NCBI GenBank assembly: GCA_028095005.1
Contig: CM051459.1
Location: 203,771,902 to 203,835,901, forward strand
Source: Rhynchospora pubera
Taxonomy: Eukaryota; Streptophyta; Magnoliopsida; Poales; Cyperaceae
Reading direction: 5' to 3'
Length of the DNA stretch: 64,000 nt
The notes beneath the pieces are model-generated. The model ran no database searches. It was not told where the DNA came from and saw only the letters and a program-made list of their open reading frames with translations. This document shows positions 57,980-64,000 of this stretch, piece after piece. Positions within the stretch are counted from its first letter, which is position 1. Every line of letters begins with the position of its first letter. Position numbers and translations under genes: made by a program.

Positions 57980-59174
57980 AAATAAAAAATATTTATTAAC
58001 GTTACCATATCAATACTACCAACATACATTATTTTGACACATCGATCTGAAAGTTTTGTTTATGATTTTTCTTAGTTTAATATATCTCTATGTGAAATGA
58101 AAGCATTTCAGGCTAGGAGGTTTCTACGATGGATCAGACTATTCCGATATCATTTGAAAAAATGATGCGTTTAAACGTAGGGTTATTTTGACAACGTCAA
58201 AATCACTAAATCCAAATTTATTTTATTGGGCTTTGAGCTGATATTGCATATATATGGCCATATTATTTAACTCACAACCTCACCTACTTAATTTAGTTTA
58301 TAGCTTTGTAAATTTGGACCTTCATTGATTGAAGTTTGGCCCAATAGGTACCCAACAATTTTCAATACCTAAACCCTGTTAGTAAGTGCAAAGTGCAATT
58401 GTACCCACTCTCTAATTCTGATCATAGTTCGCTTGGCAATAGATATGCAGGTTTACGGTAAGAATGTCAAAAAAAATTTTATAGTTACAATATAGAAGCC
58501 GCTGACATAATCTTTTTGGAAATATGATATATAGAAACAATTTTTGGAAATATGATATATAGAATTGTGCCATAATCAATTCTAATAGTCTGGTCAGAAT
58601 CGGATGGACTACATATATATAAACACCTCGTTGTAAGGAGTGGGTTTTACTGGGAACAGAATTTTCATAATAAGGATTTGATCTGCATTGGCTAATTATT
58701 TAAATATACAACAAGTTAAATCATGAGGCACGTTGGTTCCTCGGTACCGTTGTGATATATAAATATATATACACAGAATGATTAATCATTGTACCATAAA
58801 AGGCACAATCGCTACCTGCATTATGGACTTGATAATTCCTGCTTAAGGAGCAAAACTTTCAAAATTATTGGTACCTTTTAAAGGGCATTCAAGTCCAGTA
58901 TATATTATTTGAAATTTTTATCCTGAACAAGAACTTTAATTAATTCATGTTATACCTATTTGGTTGCATTAATCAGATGGCCAAATAGAAAAAAAAAAAA
59001 AAGCAATAAAAAACGTCACCATTCAATTCTAAGTTCAAAAGCCTCAAAAGTGGATCGTTTTCATAAAACATATAGAAACCAAGCTTCACGGAATTGTAGC
59101 AAATATGTCATAAGCTTCAGATCTCGACCAAAATCAGAATCATAAAAACTTTTAAGGTTAGAACTTGGAAGGAA
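57980..59174. other. intergenic and 3' end of NF-YA
   Basis: AT-rich spacer. The NF-YA 3' UTR enters it from the right; no clear poly(A) signal could be chosen. Confidence 0.45.
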
Positions 59175-59195
59175 AAGCCAAGGATGAGTTGCCAG
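59175..59195 (-). promoter_or_regulatory. miR169 target site in the NF-YA 3' UTR
   Basis: On the minus strand, CTGGCAACTCATCCTTGGCT followed by T is complementary to miR169 (which contains AGCCAAGGATGACTTGCC) with few mismatches. It lies three bases after the NF-YA stop codon. Many plant NF-YA mRNAs carry one miR169 site in the 3' UTR and are cleaved by it, so this is strong support for the gene call and its regulation. Confidence 0.9.
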
Positions 59196-59198
59196 AAA

Positions 59199-61570
59199 TT
59201 AGGGTAATCTTGTTGAAACCCACTGGTGCATATGTTCTCCACTAAATTCTCTGTTATAACTGTTATGAATAGAGTAATTATTTTGATTAGAATAATTACT
59301 CTGGTTCTGACAAAACAGGTTTGCAACATTGGATGAGGGTGAAATAGTCAAATCAGTTTTGTTTCCGGATTTTTGGGAGGGAGTATGCAATGCCTTCTCA
59401 TGGTGTTGTTGAACCTGCTTTGTGTTGACAAATCTACCACCAGATCCCCTCACGCGCCTCATTGCATGAAGATGCCGAGATTCATGAAGGTATGGCTGTT
59501 ACAGAAGGAGACAATTTTTTGAAAAAAATACAGATATTTATAAATTCCAGTTGATATTTCATCTCATTTGCAAAAACACAACAACATTTATTTATTTGTT
59601 TAATTTTGCAAGTGACACTTGCGATTCTTTGATGTTTGTATATGACACCAGACATCACAAGTAGGAGCAAAGTCGTCAATTATTGCTTGGGAAATACTAT
59701 AGAAGTTGCAAGACTTGCAAGCATCTTTGAACTGGTTGACTGTTATCTCAGATCAGTACAAGTACAAGATAGAAGGTAACAATTTTGCAAATTAGAAAGA
59801 AGGTAAAGGACATAACTTAGTGCCATGCATTATTTTTATGTGCTGAATAATATGGACCTGTACTTATAAACTGAGACCAGAGATATTGAGTACCAAATTA
59901 ACTACAATAAGGGAAACAAATTTAATATAACAAAATAAAATTACCTTGCGGCCTTTGTTGAGCTTATTTTGGGTCTCAAGTTTAGCACGTAGATGTCGCC
60001 TTCGAAGAATTCCATGATACTGCTTGGGGTTTACATATATCAGCTCTTCATCGGAAGGCTGTCGAGGTAGTGGGACCCGAGAATTTTCATGTCCATTGGC
60101 ATTTAACTGTTGAAGTTCTGGTTAAAAACATGTATAACTTTTGCTAAAAATTATAAATTTTATTCTCTCTTCTTGTAATGCTGTGATGCACCATTTGAGT
60201 TTCATATCAGATGGTCAGGTAAATGGACTATAATTTAACATTTTTGTCATTACTCAAGGTCTATTAACTAAGGAACTATGTGAGAACCATGCTTCTAAAC
60301 AGCATAAGAAAGGACTAAAATGTAGAAACTTATATGTAGAATTATTTGAGATACATACCACAGCATGTGATCCGTACAAATATAACATCCCACCCTGGTA
60401 AGGTTCAGCATATGGTACACGAGCCTGATAAATTCATAGAGAAGTGATGCACAGAATTAGTTCTATATAATTTATAACAGAAAACAATACAGAAGAGTTG
60501 ATGCATCAATTAATATGCCCAAAATCACAGGATTGATTTTCAGGCAAGATATCAATGAAGCGGACATATCTAGAAATGGAGGTTTAATGTAAAAAAAAGT
60601 GGTCGATTTAATAACTCAAAAAATCACACGGGGACATGCAATGCTTTATTTAAAATTGTTATCACATATGAAAGTAAACAGGAAATATTGTGCAACAATT
60701 TCTAAGGATGTACACTTTGGTGATGTCAATATTGGTGGTGACTGTTTCCTAAAACTTCGTTTGTTTGTAGGTTGCAGACTACAGAGTACAGACTGCAAAC
60801 TTACAAAAGGTTGGCGGAAGTCGATGCTTGGTGGGGAAAAAGGAACTCCACTGCTAGTCACAGAACTTGCTGTCTTTGATTGGGAATCAAGCTTTGCCAT
60901 ATGGTTGCTATTTTCATCACCTGATTCAAAACACCAGTATTAAGGTGCACAACAAAAATTGGATATATGATTATAAAATTGCAACAGTGTTACTGGGTCA
61001 AGTATCTTTTAGACCCAAAAAGCATTAACAGTTTGCTGTCAGGTGTATCTGTATGTAAGTGGTAAGTGAAACCTAAACATTTCTTTAATTATTTTCATTT
61101 CTATCTACAGTATATGTAAGTGTCTGTACAAAAGTTTGTTTGTTCATATAGAGACAGCTGATCAGTTGCTTTTTAGTCTATTCTTATATGAAAGGAAAAC
61201 AGGTGCTGAATGCCTGAAACATTGTGGTAACAAGCAGATGCAATCCTAACACCAAGAAGATAACAACTTAAAATTCAGAAGAAAAAGAAAAACACATATC
61301 ATAATTCAGGTACTTATGGTGCTAGAATTCAGTACCTGATTGTACTGAGGTGCACCTTTCATGAAAATTTGAATCACTTAATTCCCTATCATGTTGGGAG
61401 TGGCTAGAAGCAGAATCAATGTCAGTTACCCTGTGACTGTTCCACATTTCACTATTCAGGTCTTTTCCTCTACCCAGCCCAGAAATAAGAGGAAAACCAC
61501 CATTCCACCATGAAGAGCAACTTGTACCAGGATAGGTGTCCAAATTCAACATGGTATTTCGCATTTCCAT
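59199..61570 (-). CDS. NF-YA: NF-YA (CBF-B/HAP2) CCAAT-binding transcription factor subunit
   Basis: NF-YA joins the NF-YB/NF-YC histone-fold pair in the nucleus and reads CCAAT boxes. The minus-strand coding exons are 61336-61570, 60805-60920, 60359-60424, 59945-60106 and 59199-59495. All introns have GT...AG ends and phases agree, giving 876 bases, 291 residues and a TAA stop. The start is MEMRNTMLNLDTYPG. The N-terminal part is Ser/Gln-rich (residues 1-117), followed by ARVPYAEPYQGGMLYLYGSH (118-137). The subunit-binding helix is IYVNPKQYHGILRRRHLRAK (about 162-181) and the DNA-binding part is YLHESRHLHAMRRVRGSGGR plus F (195-215) with the expected His and Arg residues. The C-terminal tail is Asn/Ser-rich. 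Between exons 3 and 4 I chose the acceptor CAACAG ending at 60107; an earlier AG would put a stop in frame. The linker before the core is shorter than in many relatives. Confidence 0.93.
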
Positions 61571-62645
61571 ACTCGGTAGTTAACAAATTGTAAATTGTAG
61601 AAGGCTGGGAATTCAAGAAGATTATTATTAGTGAATTAGATAAGTAAGAAACAGAAAATGACATTTCCTGATATTTTCTGTTTTTTTTTATTTTCAGAGA
61701 AACTACCAATAGCTGGTGACAAATATTATTGATAGTTTACCTAATATTTGTTCTGATCAGAACTACCAACTTGAAAAAAGTTCGAATGAACAATATATGG
61801 ACAATCAAAGCAGGACCTACTATTTTACCGAACAAAGCACATCAACGAAATAAATCAAACGGAAAATAAAGAGACTTGAAAAATATGCTCCTGAAAAAGA
61901 AAGAAATTTGATCACAAAGCTGCAGTGATTAATAATGAGATCAGAACAAGTCAATAAATAAAGGGAGCTAAAGAAAAATACATGCGACTGGAAGAAACTA
62001 CCCATAATAAAGGATCCATATAGCCTTGAAAAAGAGGGAAAAATAAAGCAAGTTGGCATTTCATAAAAAACAGTTTGATATTAATTGTTCTGATTCTTTC
62101 TTTTCCCCTGATTTTTCTCTCCTTTTTTTATTCTGAAAATGCCTTCTCTGGTGGGCAATAGCCAACTATTTTCTTAAAAAAAAAAAGGCTGGCAATAACA
62201 TAAATTTTGATAAATTAGAAGCAAGCTGACTCACTGATGTTAATTGGCAGTCTGATGCTGGTATAATCCTAAAAGCAATAGACAGGAGACCAAAAAAATA
62301 CTCAAGTATCTCCTTGTTTTCATCGAAATAGTTGTTTCTTTGGAACCAATAAATATTGGTACAGCACTAAGAAAAAAAAATAAAAAGCAAATTGTCTCCT
62401 TGTCATTAAATAAATTTATGCAGGTCGAATCCTAAAAGTCAGAACAAGAAAGGAGGCTGTCTTAAATTGAAATAATTGATGCTTGTACAATGTTTGTACA
62501 ATCCTATTTGATAGCAAAAATAACCAGTACAAATTGCAATCATCAGTAAAGAAAAGCGAAAGAGAGAGAACCTTTTAGGGAAGCATGTCTTCTTTCCGTA
62601 AATGCTTTATCCTCTCCTTCTCTCTCCTGCTGCATCTTAGTTAAG
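61571..62645 (-). promoter_or_regulatory. 5' UTR of NF-YA with a probable UTR intron
   Basis: On the minus strand an acceptor GAATTCCCAG ends at 61605, leaving a 34-base leader exon before the ATG (61571-61604). A purine-rich leader exon with GGAGAGAGAAGGAGAGGATA around 62572-62640 and donor-like AAAAGGTTCTC near 62571 would give an intron of about 1 kb. Long 5' UTR introns are common in plant NF-YA genes. The acceptor is convincing; the upstream exon limits are inferred. Confidence 0.55.
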
Positions 62646-63806
62646 GTACTAAATTTAAAGAGCAAATCATTCATTAATTAAAGAGTAAATAATGTTTAAT
62701 TTAATCCCACCTAATAGACCACGCCAGCCTCCCCTCGTAGTCGTAGAAGATTATAGTGGTGCTTTTTAAGAGATTTTTTTGGGATACTTGAAAAGTTTTC
62801 ATTCCAACCCTGTAAATACTCAAAATGTTTTACCCTCTCCTAAAAATGAAAAAGTACAAGCCTTTGTAATATTTGTCTACGTACTCACTTTTTCCGTAAC
62901 ATTGGAAATGACCGAAAGGTTTAGCTTGCGACTTACAACTTACAAGAGTTGTCATCTAAAAACTATTAAGATAATCCTAGACGAGCACTTGTCCGAAAAG
63001 ATATACATATCCAAATGATTTTAGTCTGAAACATAAAAATGATTTAATTTGATCCAAATTTTCACTAATTACTAAAAAAATTATTTTCAATGTTACAGAT
63101 TTAATATTTTTCTATGTAATATTAAATCGAATTTAAATTTTATGAAATGTAACACATAATAAATTTGTAAGAAAAACATATGTCGATAAATTATTAGATT
63201 TTTACGTTTGAATCTTTTTAATATATTTCAAAATAATAATTGTCAAGATAGTTAAAACTAAACCACAGCCTTTTTTTTATTGAGCCATTATTTTAACAAA
63301 AGTTGGGACTTGGGAATACACGCGTTATCAGATACTTCTCTACACTGAAATGACATTTCATGATTTTATAGGGGCAATGATAAAAGTTCTCATAAGATAA
63401 ATAAAATGGGAATAATTGAGTGAGGAGGATTCTCCGTAGATTCTCCAAATAGCTACGTCAGTGTGGAACCCACATCGGATGGAAGGGATCTACCATTGAC
63501 CTAGATTTCTTGTGAAGCTACAGCGTGCTGCCTGTTGTATCACTTCTATTGTGGCAGTCATGTCATGTGTCATGTGTTCCAAGTCTCGGAAGGGAGGCAA
63601 TAAATAACGATGTTGCCAAGTAGGGATGAAATGGATCGGATACGTACGTATCGACAGTGGAAAAATTATATCTGTATTTGTGTTCTCGTCAGGTACAGAT
63701 ATAAATACAAATATGTTCAAATACTCGTCAGAAATTAATTAATATAAAAATTTAGACACAAAAAAATTTAATAGAAAGAATTATTTTTTTTAATAAGAAG
63801 AAAGTT
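62646..63806 (-). promoter_or_regulatory. upstream region of NF-YA, no individual element assigned
   Basis: AT-rich DNA upstream of the leader exon, presumably with the promoter. I cannot pick a reliable TATA box or binding site. The open frames here have no domain. Confidence 0.35.
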
Positions 63807-64000
63807 CCAACGCGTTTATAAACCGCGCCTGTCTCTCTCCTCTCGAACGCGTTTTATAAACGCATTACTAGCCTTAAAACGCGTTTATAAAACGCGCTAG
63901 AATGCTGGAATATTGGAATAGTTAAAACGCAATTAACGCGTTTATAAAACGGGTAAGAAGGCTTCTTACCCGTTTATAAAACGCGCTGGGAGGGCAATAT
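63807..64000. repeat. repeated palindromic ACGCGTTTATAAA motifs, cut by the window end
   Basis: ACGCGTTTATAAA or a close variant (ACGCGTTTTATAAACGC, CCCGTTTATAAAACGCG) occurs about five times in 190 bases, in both orientations. A central palindrome at 63941-63979 reads ACGGGTAAGAAG then GCTTCTTACCCGT. GC-rich against AT-rich surroundings. Class unknown; probably the edge of a repeat. Confidence 0.7.

Noticed and set aside
60599..60943. 114-codon plus-strand frame
   Set aside because: It is antisense to NF-YA exon 2 and its intron.
63807..64000. CRISPR-like array
   Set aside because: The repeats vary, are in both orientations and have no equal spacers; the genome is plant nuclear.

Overview
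The window is nuclear DNA of a flowering plant. This is shown by a NF-YA transcription factor gene with a miR169-type target site after its stop codon, a plant-type SEC13 gene copy, two DUF716/TMEM45-like membrane protein genes, Ty1/copia LTR retrotransposons with the TGGTATCAGAGC primer-binding site, and many plant MITEs. The sequence is AT-rich and gene-poor. I cannot name the species. The SEC13 wording leans towards a monocot, but that is weak evidence.

Layout. 1-1307: MITEs and a probable SINE. 1308-17581: a retrotransposon nest. The outer element is an old minus-strand Ty1/copia with 5-bp target duplications TTATT. Its integrase is split at one 5-bp target (CTAAT) by two insertions side by side: a 9.6-kb plus-strand copia with 1.74-kb LTRs and a decayed pol (4126-13750), then a 1575-bp solo LTR on the minus strand (13756-15330). 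17587-32180: no convincing gene, but MITEs, foldbacks, microsatellites, a Mutator-like element, a truncated SINE, a LINE tail and a relict LTR. 32690-34026: a SEC13 copy with one intron, broken by a frameshift and an in-frame stop. 34600-41207: foldback elements and a nested MITE holding a hAT element with transposase remnant plus a second hAT-type MITE. 41875-42714: an intact DUF716 gene, followed by a partial duplicate broken by a Mutator-like element (43571-45366). 45450-46845: two hAT-type MITEs and a 432-bp palindrome. 51917-52786: a second intact DUF716 gene. 57693-57971: another hAT-type MITE. 59199-61604 (minus): NF-YA, five coding exons giving 291 residues. 63807-64000: repeated palindromes that run off the window.

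The intact host genes (NF-YA and two DUF716 genes) do not form a pathway; they are separate plant genes among transposon-rich spacers. The clearest regulatory link is NF-YA with its own miR169 site. I see no CRISPR array, operon or other prokaryotic feature, and no clearly new gene system. The strongest unusual signals are the double insertion into one 5-bp target, a retrotransposon whose LTRs are young but whose coding region is long dead, and a cluster of MITEs with exact 8-bp target duplications.
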